This document shows, piece by piece, positions 1 through 7,227 of a stretch of 16,072 bases of DNA; the stretch's first letter is position 1; every line of letters starts with the position of its first letter. Both the position numbers and the translations under genes were made by a program. Where the stretch lies: contig CALGGE010000072.1 in assembly GCA_937916125.1 (NCBI GenBank), positions 1 to 16,072 of the forward strand, written 5' to 3'. This stretch comes from an uncultured Elusimicrobia bacterium. Lineage in GTDB: Bacteria; Elusimicrobiota; Endomicrobiia; Endomicrobiales; Endomicrobiaceae. The notes beneath the pieces are model-generated. The model was not told the origin of the DNA. It saw nothing but the letters and a program-made list of their open reading frames with translations, and did not search any database.

Positions 1-52
1 AAGGTTACGGTGGATCCCAACGAGACCCCCGACGAGCGCAGCGCCACCCTAA
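1..52 (+). other. Foreign GC-rich tail, Bacteroidetes-like surface-domain fragment
   Basis: The first 50 bases hold 33 G or C (66%), far above the rest of the window. On the plus strand they read in frame as KVTVDPNETPDERSATL. This resembles a strand of BACON/Ig-like repeat domains from Bacteroidetes cell-surface proteins, where phrases of the type VTV..N...ERSATL recur. On the minus strand the same bases extend the solute-binding protein frame with an unlikely tail (ALRVALRSSGVSLGS). The junction lies near bases 51-58. The composition shift is seen directly; the family is inferred from only about 17 residues. Confidence 0.5.
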
Positions 53-671
53 GGGCAAAAGGCTGTATTCCGGCTGCTCTCAATTTCTTACCGGCATCAA
101 TAAATTCCGCCCAAGTTTTCGGAGGATTTTCCGGATCAAGACCTGCCTGCGTGAACAAATCTTTATTATAATAAATCATTAAAGAACTTACGTCAAGAGG
201 TACTCCGTAAATACCGGGTTTAACGCCCCATTCGTTGTTCTCTTCAAAAGAATTTTCTATTAAGGATTTTTCAAAGAAAACGTCTTTCCAGCCGTCGTTC
301 ATTGCATCGGTAAGATCAGCAATGTAACCGGCTTTAATGTATGATGCCAATTCTTTTTTATCGCTTTGAGGATTAAATACGTCGGGAAGGAGATGTCCGC
401 TCGCAGCTGCGGTAATTTTGTTTTTATAAACATCGCTGGGAGCATATGTTTCAAAAATTACTTTTACGCCTGTTTCTTTATAATACTGCTCCGTCAATTT
501 TTCAAAAGCTTCCTGTCTGTCGGTCATCCAATGCCATATTCTTACAGGATCTTCGGGTTTTACTGCTTCATCGCTACTGTTGCTTGTTGTATCCGAACAT
601 CCGGATACAATAAAAATTGCCAATAATAAACATACGGTTCTAAAGGCAATCAGAAAACTTTTCTTAGACAT
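1..671 (-). CDS. ABC transporter sugar-type extracellular solute-binding lipoprotein, 3'-truncated
   Basis: This is the N-terminal ~200 residues of a family 1 extracellular solute-binding protein, which captures a (probably sugar) ligand outside the membrane and hands it to an ABC permease. It starts with a basic MSKK, a hydrophobic stretch and a lipobox IVSGC with Cys25, so it should be lipid-anchored. The mature part runs PVRIWHWMTDRQEAFEKL, then QYYKETGVKV, AAASGHLLPDVF, GVPLDVSSLMIYYNKDLF and PKTWAEFIDAGKKL, all typical of the family. A clean Shine-Dalgarno (GGAGGA, plus-strand 681-686) lies 9 bases before the ATG. A promoter sits just upstream. The reading frame stays open to base 1, but the last ~17 codons (bases 1-52) look foreign, so the true gene is cut near base 55. 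No permease genes are visible, and the specific ligand cannot be told. Confidence 0.85.
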   Translation of the reverse strand, partial: MSKKSFLIAFRTVCLLLAIFIVSGCSDTTSNSSDEAVKPEDPVRIWHWMTDRQEAFEKLTEQYYKETGVKVIFETYAPSDVYKNKITAAASGHLLPDVFNPQSDKKELASYIKAGYIADLTDAMNDGWKDVFFEKSLIENSFEENNEWGVKPGIYGVPLDVSSLMIYYNKDLFTQAGLDPENPPKTWAEFIDAGKKLRAAGIQPFALRVALRSSGVSLGSTVT

Positions 672-710
672 AACGGAACTTCCTCCATAAGTTAATTGTT
701 AAATACGAGT

Positions 711-739
711 ATTTTACAAAATTCACATTGTTTTTGCAA
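711..739 (-). promoter_or_regulatory. Sigma70-type promoter for the solute-binding protein
   Basis: Read on the minus strand there is a -35 box TTGCAA (734-739), a 17-base spacer and a -10 box TAAAAT (711-716). The start of transcription should fall near 704, giving a leader of about 33 bases before the ATG at 671. It lies in the 97-base gap after the hydF stop codon, so the transporter gene is probably its own transcription unit. No strong intrinsic terminator for hydF is visible in this gap. Confidence 0.6.
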
Positions 740-770
740 GACAAAAATAGGTAAACCAATTTATCGAAAG

Positions 771-1976
771 TTATGTATTGTACATTTTTGAGGTTCTTTC
801 CAATGTACCGTTCACAAAAGAAATAACCATGCCGTAATTCGTTATCGGAACATTATTTTCAACGGCATAATTCAGACGAGAAATCATTTGTTTTTTATTT
901 ATCATACAGCCGCCGCAATGAATAATTAAAGAATATTGTTTTAAATCTTTGGGATAATCCATTCCCGCAGACACATCAAACCGAACGTTAAAACCCAAAT
1001 ATTTGCTTAACATTTTGGGAATCTTTACCCTGCCGATATCATCTTTACTTGCATGATGACTGCACGCTTCCGCAATGAGAATTTTACTTTCGGGCTTTAA
1101 ATTTTTTATTGCATCAATTCCGGAAAGCATTGTTTTGAAATCGGCTCTGTTCGCCGAGAAGATTATTGAAAATGTGGTAAACATAACATCTTCGGGAATA
1201 ATATCAAGAACTTTTTTTACTACCTGAGAATCGCATATCACTATATCCGGTTTATTTTTTAAATTATCAAGACATTTCTTTAATTCCGTATCTTTTACTA
1301 CAATTGCTATTGCGTTCTCATCAAGAACTGCCCTTATCATCTGCACTTGCGGTAAAATCAACCTGCCCTTCGGTGCACCCAAATCTATCGGGACAACCAT
1401 TACTACCGTCTGAAATTTCGATATTATTCCTTCGGTTAAAGGTTTTTGGTTCAATATTTCGTCGGGAATAATTTTTATTAAGTTTTGTTTTAATTTATTA
1501 ATAAAATTTTCTCGATAATCTTTATTGTTCAAAAGCTCGGTTTCTATAAAATCATATTTTGATATTATCTTCTCAAAATCTTCGGAGAGTTTTATTTTTT
1601 TATAATTATTTATTAATAGAAAGAAAGGTGTATTTTTATTATTTAAAGCGTCAATTATTTTTTCTTCGTAATCCGTCCACTTGTTCGGTTCAAGCACTAT
1701 GGCCGCAACGTCCGCAGAATCGAAAACTTTATTTGTTCTTTCTATTCTTTTTTCGGAAAGTATCGAAACATCGTCTATGCCCGCCGTATCTATTAAAGTT
1801 ATCGGCCCTATGGGAGAAAGTTCCATACTTTTATAAACGGAGTCCGTAGTGGTACCGGCCACTTCAGAAACGATTGAAGTATTCTGCCCGGAGATATAAT
1901 TGGTCAGAAAGGATTTACCGACATTGGTTCTGCCGAAAATTCCTATATGAAGCCTGAGACTTTTTGGTGTTTCCAT
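771..1976 (-). CDS. hydF: [FeFe]-hydrogenase maturation GTPase HydF
   Basis: HydF is the scaffold on which HydE and HydG build the 2Fe subcluster of the H-cluster before delivery to apo-hydrogenase. The 401-residue product has the expected order: a TrmE/Era-like GTPase domain, a dimerisation domain and a C-terminal iron-sulfur domain. Visible are the P-loop GRTNVGKS (15-22), switch I threonines (42-44) and DTAG (63-66). The cluster-binding signature is C305-S-H307 followed about 46 residues later by H353-C-G-G-C357, matching the CxH...HCxxC pattern of HydF. The G4 motif, normally NKxD, appears as INNYKK near residue 123, so guanine recognition may be altered. The ATG is 2 bases after the ispF stop, with only a weak ribosome site, suggesting translational coupling. 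hydE and hydG are not in the window. Confidence 0.93.
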   Translation of the reverse strand: METPKSLRLHIGIFGRTNVGKSFLTNYISGQNTSIVSEVAGTTTDSVYKSMELSPIGPITLIDTAGIDDVSILSEKRIERTNKVFDSADVAAIVLEPNKWTDYEEKIIDALNNKNTPFFLLINNYKKIKLSEDFEKIISKYDFIETELLNNKDYRENFINKLKQNLIKIIPDEILNQKPLTEGIISKFQTVVMVVPIDLGAPKGRLILPQVQMIRAVLDENAIAIVVKDTELKKCLDNLKNKPDIVICDSQVVKKVLDIIPEDVMFTTFSIIFSANRADFKTMLSGIDAIKNLKPESKILIAEACSHHASKDDIGRVKIPKMLSKYLGFNVRFDVSAGMDYPKDLKQYSLIIHCGGCMINKKQMISRLNYAVENNVPITNYGMVISFVNGTLERTSKMYNT

Positions 1977-1978
1977 AA

Positions 1979-2446
1979 TTATTTTTCTAAAGATACCACT
2001 GCCATTGCAGCAATTCCTTCGCCTCGACCGATAAAGCCCATCTTTTCGTTAGTTGTGGCTTTGATTGCTATTCGTGATTTCGGTATTTTCATCGTCTCGG
2101 AAAGATTTTCTTTCATTTGGTCAATGTACGGATAGATTTTCGGTTTTTCGGCGATAATTGTCATATCGGTATTAATTATTTTAAACTTTTTCTTTTTAAG
2201 TACAGAAACGACAATTTTCAGAAGTTCAACGCTTGATATGTTTTTATATTTGTTATCGGTATTAGGGAAAAAATGTCCGATATCATTTTCGCCCGCCGCA
2301 CCTAAAAGTGCGTCCATCAATGCATGAATTAACACATCGGCATCACTGTGACCGTCGAGACCGTTCCTGTCGGAAATTTTTACTCCGCCAAGGAACAGTT
2401 TTCTTGATTTTTTGAATCTGTGAACGTCGTAACCTAAACCTACCAC
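1979..2446 (-). CDS. ispF: 2-C-methyl-D-erythritol 2,4-cyclodiphosphate synthase IspF
   Basis: IspF cyclises CDP-methylerythritol 2-phosphate to MEcPP with loss of CMP, the fifth step of the MEP isoprenoid pathway, as a cytosolic homotrimer. The 155 residues are the usual length. Metal ligands appear as D7-V-H9 and H41, after the conserved LDGHSDADV. DIGHFFPNTD and the C-terminal TTNEKMGFIGRGEGIAA are family hallmarks. The start codon is GTG (2444-2446), chosen because a perfect AGGAGG (plus-strand 2451-2456) lies 4 bases before it and no better ATG exists. It is separated from ispD by a 160-base repeat/hairpin region and is followed immediately by hydF. No IspE or separate promoter is visible here. 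Confidence 0.96.
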   Translation of the reverse strand: MVGLGYDVHRFKKSRKLFLGGVKISDRNGLDGHSDADVLIHALMDALLGAAGENDIGHFFPNTDNKYKNISSVELLKIVVSVLKKKKFKIINTDMTIIAEKPKIYPYIDQMKENLSETMKIPKSRIAIKATTNEKMGFIGRGEGIAAMAVVSLEK

Positions 2447-2465
2447 GAGACCTCCTGATGTTTTT

Positions 2466-2583
2466 AGTTGAACAGTTGAAGAGTTGAAAAGTTGAAAAGT
2501 TGAAAAGTTTCAACGGCAACTACAACTGCAACGACAACGACTACAACGACAGTTGAATAGTTTAACAGTTGAAAAGTTTCAAC
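2466..2583. repeat. GTTGAA/CAAC simple-repeat array between ispD and ispF
   Basis: On the plus strand, five near-perfect 8-base units AGTTGAAN occupy 2466-2505. Hexamers of the form CAACNN follow (five at 2511-2540, then a degenerate stretch). A 16-base perfect inverted repeat, GTTGAAAAGTTTCAAC, occurs twice, at 2499-2514 and 2568-2583. Because GTTG units on one side face CAAC units on the other, the whole block can fold on itself. A decayed relative (AAGTTGAACGGTTGAAATC) lies after recR near 12,100. The block separates ispD from the ispF ribosome site; no promoter is evident within it. Confidence 0.75.
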
Positions 2584-2606
2584 AACAAAAAGCTTCGCTT
2601 TTTGTT
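2584..2606 (-). terminator. GCGAAGC-capped hairpin directly after the ispD stop codon
   Basis: A perfect 10-base inverted repeat (AACAAAAAGC / GCTTTTTGTT) with a 3-base loop starts on the base right after the ispD TAA. On the transcribed (minus) strand its tip reads GCGAAGC, a sequence known to form an unusually stable mini-hairpin. The T-run lies inside the 3' arm rather than after it, so it is only a probable terminator or 3'-end processing/stability hairpin. The same arrangement recurs after recR. Confidence 0.5.
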
Positions 2607-3278
2607 TTACAAGCTTCTAAGCCTCAATACGGCTTTAGCGGTGATAAAGTCTATCGGCTGAGTTACTTTAAAATTTTCATATCCGCAATCAACCAAAGCA
2701 ACTTTTCTGCCGGTTTTTTCAATAAGCTGAGCATCGTCGGTAATATTTTTAGCAATTTTTCCGGAATAAACTTTTTTCAACAATGACGTTTTAAATATTT
2801 GAGGAGTTTGTGCCTGCCAAATATTTTTTCTATCAATTGATTTTGAAATAATTTTACCGTTTTTAGAAAATTTTATACTGTCTTTGGCAACGGCGGCTGC
2901 TATCGCTCCACCGTATTTTACCGCCGCACAAAAAACTTCTTTTATTATTTTTTCGGTAACAAGCGGTCTTGCCGCATCATGTACGGCAACAAAATCCATA
3001 TCATCTTTTATGCATTTCAAACCGTTCGCTACGGAATCATATCTTTCTTTCCCGCCGGAAACAACATCAATTCCGTATTGTTTTTTATACTTTTCCATCT
3101 CGGAAAGTTTATTTTCCGGAACAACAAGAACTATTTGTTTACATTCTTTTACTTTCTTAAAAGCAAGAATGCTCCAAAGAAACATTTTCTTTTTTGCAAG
3201 CGGAAGAAACTGCTTCGGTTCTTTCGAACCGAAACGTAAACCTTTTCCGCCCGCTACAATAATTACCGCAAAATTCAT
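2607..3278 (-). CDS. ispD: 2-C-methyl-D-erythritol 4-phosphate cytidylyltransferase IspD
   Basis: IspD transfers CMP from CTP to methylerythritol 4-phosphate, the third step of the MEP pathway. The 223-residue protein is a single nucleotidyltransferase fold. Visible are the CTP-binding loop AGGKGLRFG (9-17) with KEPKQF (19-24), GGKERYDSV, VHDAARP with the base- and metal-contacting residues, the TPQIF motif, NITDDAQLIE and the C-terminal NFKVTQPID. It begins 8 bases after the comEB stop with no clear Shine-Dalgarno, so it is probably translated by coupling in the rho-comEB-ispD unit. It pairs functionally with ispF downstream, although a repeat array and a hairpin lie between them. Confidence 0.95.
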   Translation of the reverse strand: MNFAVIIVAGGKGLRFGSKEPKQFLPLAKKKMFLWSILAFKKVKECKQIVLVVPENKLSEMEKYKKQYGIDVVSGGKERYDSVANGLKCIKDDMDFVAVHDAARPLVTEKIIKEVFCAAVKYGGAIAAAVAKDSIKFSKNGKIISKSIDRKNIWQAQTPQIFKTSLLKKVYSGKIAKNITDDAQLIEKTGRKVALVDCGYENFKVTQPIDFITAKAVLRLRSL

Positions 3279-3286
3279 TTTATTAA

Positions 3287-3760
3287 TTATACTTTTTGAG
3301 AAATTGTAAGATCGGGAATTTCCATAGTTTCAAAGGCAATTCCCGATTCTTTAAATAAATTCAGAAATGTCTCGTCGGGATATTTTATACTCATAACTAC
3401 ACGTTTAATCTTGGCGTTGGCAATCATTTTGGCACACAATATGCACGGTGAATGCGTACAATACAGCGTTCCGCCCTGAATATTTATTCCGTGAGTTCCC
3501 GCCTGAATAATGGCATTCTGCTCGGCGTGGATTGCTCTGCAAATTTCATGTCTTGTTCCCGACGGTATATTAAGCTGATTTCTTAAACAGCCCAACTCCA
3601 AACAATCTTTTGTCCCCGACGCCGCTCCGTTATAACCGGTAGTTAAAATTCTTTTATCTCTGACAATAACGGCACCGACGTGATGACGTTCGCAGGTAGA
3701 TCTTTCCGCGACAAGCCATGCCACTTTCATAAAGTATTCATCCCAAGATAATCTTGACAT
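3287..3760 (-). CDS. comEB: Deoxycytidylate deaminase (dCMP deaminase, ComEB type)
   Basis: This 157-residue cytidine/deoxycytidylate deaminase converts dCMP to dUMP, feeding thymidylate synthesis. The zinc site is clear: H78-A-E80 (HAEQNAI) with the proton-shuttling glutamate, and PCILC giving C106 and C109. GAVIVRDKRILTTGYNGAASG is the conserved N-terminal core. The extra cysteines C23, C53 and C58 are typical of the dCMP-specific branch, which also binds regulatory dCTP/dTTP. A Shine-Dalgarno (AGAGGC) overlaps the rho stop codon, 5 bases before the ATG. The gene sits 9 bases after rho and 8 before ispD, so it is almost certainly cotranscribed with both. Confidence 0.93.
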   Translation of the reverse strand: MSRLSWDEYFMKVAWLVAERSTCERHHVGAVIVRDKRILTTGYNGAASGTKDCLELGCLRNQLNIPSGTRHEICRAIHAEQNAIIQAGTHGINIQGGTLYCTHSPCILCAKMIANAKIKRVVMSIKYPDETFLNLFKESGIAFETMEIPDLTISQKV

Positions 3761-3769
3761 TTTACGCCT

Positions 3770-5044
3770 CTAATTGTCTTTCTCTAAAATTTCCATCTGT
3801 TTGAAGAAATCTTTATTTGTTTTGGAAGTCTTCATTCTCTTAACAAGTTCTTCCATTGCTTCTACGGGAGTCATATTGCTGAACAAACTTCTCATTATCC
3901 ACATTTTATTTTTATCGCTTTCGCTTATTAACATTTCTTCTTTTCTTGTACCCGACCTCAACAAATCTATGGCCGGGAATATTCTTCTGTCGGAAAGTTT
4001 TCTGTCGAGATAAACTTCACTATTACCCGTTCCTTTAAATTCTTCAAAAATTACGTCATCCATTCTGCTTCCCGTATCGATTAAAGCCGTAGCAATTATG
4101 GTTAAGCTGCCACCCTCTTCAATATTTCTTGCAGCACCGAAAAATCTTTTAGGTCTCTGAAGTGCATTTGAATCAAGACCGCCGGAAAGAACTCTTCCGC
4201 TGGACGGAATAACGGAGTTATACGCACGGGCAAGTCTGGTGATAGAATCAAGCAGGATAACAACATCTTTCCCGTGTTCGACAAGCCTTTTTGCTTTTTC
4301 CAAAACCATTTCCGCCACCTGAATATGTCTGTCTGCAGGTTCGTCAAAAGTCGAAGACACAACTTCACCTTTAACGGTCCTTTGCATATCGGTAACTTCT
4401 TCGGGTCTTTCGTCAATAAGAAGAACCAACAAAATAACTTCCGGATTATTGGTGGTAATTGCATTTGCTATTTTCTGCAATAATACGGTCTTACCCGTTC
4501 TCGGAGGTGCATTCAACAAAACTCTCTGTCCTTTTCCTATAGGTATGAACATATCGATAATTCTGGTGGAAAGTTCGTTTGTTTTAGTTTCCAAAACAAA
4601 TCTTTCGTCAGGATATAACGGAGTTAAATTATCAAACAACGGTCTTTCTCTGATACTGTCAAGATTTGTTTCACCGTTAATTTTTGTAACTTTCAACAAC
4701 GCGAAATATTTTTCATGATTCTGAGGAGGTCTGACGATACCGCCTACAGTATCACCTTTTCTTAATGCGAATTTTTTTATCTGGGGCGGAGCAATATAAA
4801 TATCGTCCGGTCCGGACAAATAATTATAATCAGCCGATCTTAAAAAACCGAAGCCGTCATGTTTAATTTCCAAAACACCTTCTTCGTAAGCTTCGCCTTT
4901 TTCTTTAATTTGTGCTTCAAGAATTTTAGCGATAAGCTCCTGTTTTCTCAAACCGGCTACATTGTCAATCTTTAATTCTTTTGCAATTTTTGTAAGTTCC
5001 GGTATTGTTTTTTTAGACAATACGGTCAAATCCATTTCAGGCAT
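3770..5044 (-). CDS. rho: Transcription termination factor Rho
   Basis: Rho is the hexameric RNA-dependent ATPase/translocase that ends factor-dependent transcripts. The 424 residues contain, in order, the Rho N-terminal helical domain (about 8-45), the cold-shock-like RNA-binding domain (EGVLEIKHDGFGFLRS, 55-70, to about 125) and the RecA-like motor. The motor shows GKGQR (170-174), Walker A APPRTGKT (179-186), VLLIDERPEEVTDMQR with the catalytic glutamates, Walker B DVVILLDSITRLARAYN, the Q-loop region SGGLDSNALQRPKRFFGAARN and the R-loop EEFKGTGNSE. No insertion domain is present. Walker A has RT where the commonest form is KA. A GGAGG (plus 5051-5055) lies 6 bases before the ATG. A strong promoter and a long unstructured leader precede it. 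Confidence 0.97.
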   Translation of the reverse strand: MPEMDLTVLSKKTIPELTKIAKELKIDNVAGLRKQELIAKILEAQIKEKGEAYEEGVLEIKHDGFGFLRSADYNYLSGPDDIYIAPPQIKKFALRKGDTVGGIVRPPQNHEKYFALLKVTKINGETNLDSIRERPLFDNLTPLYPDERFVLETKTNELSTRIIDMFIPIGKGQRVLLNAPPRTGKTVLLQKIANAITTNNPEVILLVLLIDERPEEVTDMQRTVKGEVVSSTFDEPADRHIQVAEMVLEKAKRLVEHGKDVVILLDSITRLARAYNSVIPSSGRVLSGGLDSNALQRPKRFFGAARNIEEGGSLTIIATALIDTGSRMDDVIFEEFKGTGNSEVYLDRKLSDRRIFPAIDLLRSGTRKEEMLISESDKNKMWIMRSLFSNMTPVEAMEELVKRMKTSKTNKDFFKQMEILEKDN

Positions 5045-5196
5045 TAAATCCCTCCGAATAAAATTATTTTTTACATTGTTTTGATTTGCATATTTTTGAT
5101 TTGCATAAAAATGATTTTTGTGATTTTAATTAAAAGTACAAGTATGTTTTGATTTTGCGGATTTAAAACTTTTTTGATTTTCAATGACTGACTACA
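5045..5196 (-). promoter_or_regulatory. G-poor rho mRNA leader with spaced UC dinucleotides, possible autoregulatory rut region
   Basis: The predicted transcript has about 150 untranslated bases before rho. By eye count the part before the ribosome site has about 19 C and 10 G, with little pairing potential. It repeats the phrase AAAUCAAAA: a 13-base unit (plus-strand ttttgatttgcat) occurs at 5079-5091 and 5094-5106, and further GATTT copies lie at 5113, 5122, 5151 and 5176. UC dinucleotides fall every 9-16 bases over much of it. Rho's primary site binds YC dinucleotides in unstructured, C-over-G RNA, and E. coli rho is autoregulated in its leader. Autoregulation here is inferred by analogy. 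Confidence 0.35.
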
Positions 5197-5202
5197 TATA
5201 GA

Positions 5203-5232
5203 ATTATATAATTTTTATTATTTTTTTGTCAA
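5203..5232 (-). promoter_or_regulatory. Consensus sigma70-type promoter for rho-comEB-ispD
   Basis: On the minus strand there is a perfect -35 box TTGACA (5227-5232) and a perfect -10 box TATAAT (5203-5208) with an 18-base spacer; TATATA at 5205-5210 gives a 16-base alternative. It is the best promoter in the window. It lies in the 250-base gap between hisS and rho, the longest gene-free stretch here. No clear intrinsic terminator for hisS is visible between 5233 and 5294. Confidence 0.75.
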
Positions 5233-5294
5233 CGAAAAAATTGCCGAATATTTTTAACAATAACCTTATACGGGAACCTACATCCGACGGAAAC

Positions 5295-6548
5295 TTAACA
5301 AAAAGGAACTAAAATCTGTTCCTGAGTTTTCATATCTTTAACGACAATTTTTCCCTGATCGTATTCTGTTTTACCGAAAATTATTGTTTTTACCGCACCG
5401 ATTTTATCGGCAAGTTTAAACTGAGATTTTAAACTTTTATTTAAGAAAGGACCTTCAACGACAATATCTTTCTGTAAATTTAATTTATCCGTAATATTAT
5501 CTTTATTTGTCATTAAACCGTCGGCAAACGTAAATGCCGGAACATAAAGTTCTTCATCGGCGACGGCTACAAAAATAATATCATCTTTTTTTATATTATC
5601 AAAGAAACCTATTTTTTCTGCGGCAAGCAAAACTCTCTCGGAACCAAGTGCAAAACCTACGCTTGCTATGTTCTGCCCGCCGAGTTCTTTAACCAAATTA
5701 TCGTATCTGCCGCCCGCACATATTGCATCCTGCGAGCCTACCGCAGAAGAGCGAATTTCAAAAACGGTTCTTGTATAATAATCAAGCCCTCTGACAAGCT
5801 TGTCGTCAACAACATAATTACAGCCTGCACTTTTAAGTAATGTCTGCACACGTTCAAAATGATTCTTACAATCTTCGCACAGACACTGTCTCATAGACGG
5901 AACATTTGTAAACTTAACGGAATCAATTTTACAGTCGAGCAGTCTTAACGGATTTTTTTCGAGTCTCCTTTTGCAGTCTTCACATAAATCGTTTATCGAT
6001 GAAAAATAATCGACAAGTTTTTGCCTGAATATCGGTCTGCAATTTGCACAGCCTAAAGAATTTAAATGAATGGTAATATCTTTAATATTTAATTGTGCCA
6101 AAATATCGGCAGCAAGCAGAATTATCTCGGCATCGGCATTGGGATTGGGATTATTAAAATATTCCGCCCCCATCTGAGTAAACTGTCTGTAACGTCCTGC
6201 CTGAGGACGTTCGTAACGAAACATTTCACCGCAATAAAAATATTTATTTACGGGGTCTTCCATATCAAGACGATGTTCTATATATGCACGCACCAAAGAC
6301 GCAGTACCTTCCGGACGCAAGGCTAATTTTCTCCCCTTTCTGTCCTCGAAAAGATACATTTCTTTTTCGACTATATCGGTTGCTTCGCCTATAGAGCGTG
6401 TAAAAAGAGCCGCTTCTTCAAATATCGGTGTTTTTACCTCTTTAAAATTATGTTTTTTAAAAACTTTACGGGATATTTCGTCAAGTTTTTCAAGCCCTAA
6501 GGCAAGTTTTCCGTATATATCGTGTGTTCCGCGCGGTGCTTTATACAT
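5295..6548 (-). CDS. hisS: Histidyl-tRNA synthetase
   Basis: HisS attaches histidine to tRNA-His; it is a class II synthetase and works as a homodimer. The 417 residues are standard. Visible are APRGTHDI (4-11), RPEGT (78-82), motif 2 GEMFRYERPQAGRYRQF (107-123), the histidine-binding RGLDYYT (253-259) and motif 3 GFALGSER (298-305). The C-terminal ~90 residues form the anticodon-binding domain (IIFGKTEYDQGKIVVKDM). The insertion domain between motif 2 and RGLDYYT is cysteine-rich (C167, C170, C189, C192, C206, C222, C224, C227), a layout seen in many bacterial HisS, perhaps structural. It begins 13 bases after the DUF502 gene, with AAGGA before the ATG, so it is probably the last gene of the sugar-phosphate unit. 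Confidence 0.96.
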   Translation of the reverse strand: MYKAPRGTHDIYGKLALGLEKLDEISRKVFKKHNFKEVKTPIFEEAALFTRSIGEATDIVEKEMYLFEDRKGRKLALRPEGTASLVRAYIEHRLDMEDPVNKYFYCGEMFRYERPQAGRYRQFTQMGAEYFNNPNPNADAEIILLAADILAQLNIKDITIHLNSLGCANCRPIFRQKLVDYFSSINDLCEDCKRRLEKNPLRLLDCKIDSVKFTNVPSMRQCLCEDCKNHFERVQTLLKSAGCNYVVDDKLVRGLDYYTRTVFEIRSSAVGSQDAICAGGRYDNLVKELGGQNIASVGFALGSERVLLAAEKIGFFDNIKKDDIIFVAVADEELYVPAFTFADGLMTNKDNITDKLNLQKDIVVEGPFLNKSLKSQFKLADKIGAVKTIIFGKTEYDQGKIVVKDMKTQEQILVPFC

Positions 6549-6561
6549 AAAAAATCCTTTT

Positions 6562-7227
6562 TTATTGTTTTTTTTCAGGTTTTATTATTCCCGCAGAAAT
6601 TATGTACTGTATTGCTTCTTCTGCGGTATAATCGCTTTCGATAACATCTTCCTCTTTTATCAACATTAAAAATCCGGTCGTCGGATTAGGCGTAGTAGGC
6701 ATAAACGTTGTAATATATTTTTGCCCGTTTATAATCTGTTCTCCGGTGGAAAATGCGGCACAGTAAGAAGTTTTATTCGGGAACGGAATGAAAACAACTT
6801 TCTGAAAATTCATTTCCGTATCTTTTGTCGAGAAAAAAGAAAATAATTTTTTAAGAGAAATATATATACTGCCGACAAAAGGAAGCTTAATAAAAACATT
6901 TTCAAAATATTTGAAAATGGTCCTGCCTAAAACTTTATTTGTAAAATATCCGACGAAACAAATTATTATCAATGTCAAAAAGAAACTTACAATTTTCGCC
7001 AACGCCAATACCCACGCCGAATTGGACGTAAATATATTTAATATTGGCGAAAGAATAGGCATAGAAAAAGCACTTATCCATTTAAAGATAATTGCAATTA
7101 CCCATATGGTCAACCACAGCGGCAGTATTACCAAAAGTCCCGAAATAAACAACTGTCTGAAAAAGTTTATAAAACCTTTTGTTTCCTGTTTCCTCATGTT
7201 GTTAAAAGCCAAATTATTTCTTGCCAT
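6562..7227 (-). CDS. DUF502 family inner-membrane protein
   Basis: This 221-residue membrane protein belongs to the DUF502 family, which has no firmly established biochemical role in bacteria. Two hydrophobic segments, about residues 28-49 (LFISGLLVILPLWLTIWVI) and 72-98, are followed by the conserved KLPFVGSIYISLKKL, a soluble region with VVFIPFP and FSTGEQI, and the family signature FMPTTPNPTTGFLMLI near residue 175-190. The chosen ATG overlaps the last 14 bases of the mutase gene and has GGGAG about 12 bases upstream. The alternative Met11 (7195-7197) lacks a ribosome site. Position between a phosphohexomutase and hisS suggests cotranscription but not function. Confidence 0.88.
   Translation of the reverse strand: MARNNLAFNNMRKQETKGFINFFRQLFISGLLVILPLWLTIWVIAIIFKWISAFSMPILSPILNIFTSNSAWVLALAKIVSFFLTLIIICFVGYFTNKVLGRTIFKYFENVFIKLPFVGSIYISLKKLFSFFSTKDTEMNFQKVVFIPFPNKTSYCAAFSTGEQIINGQKYITTFMPTTPNPTTGFLMLIKEEDVIESDYTAEEAIQYIISAGIIKPEKKQ

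Noticed and set aside
2884..3309. A 141-codon plus-strand open frame
   Set aside because: It is antisense to ispD, with no ribosome site or recognisable domain.
4102..4464. A 120-codon open frame on the minus strand
   Set aside because: It is an out-of-frame shadow inside rho, whose own motifs cover the same bases.
5233..5294. Intrinsic terminator after hisS
   Set aside because: I looked for a GC-rich stem followed by a T-run on the minus strand and found no convincing pairing.
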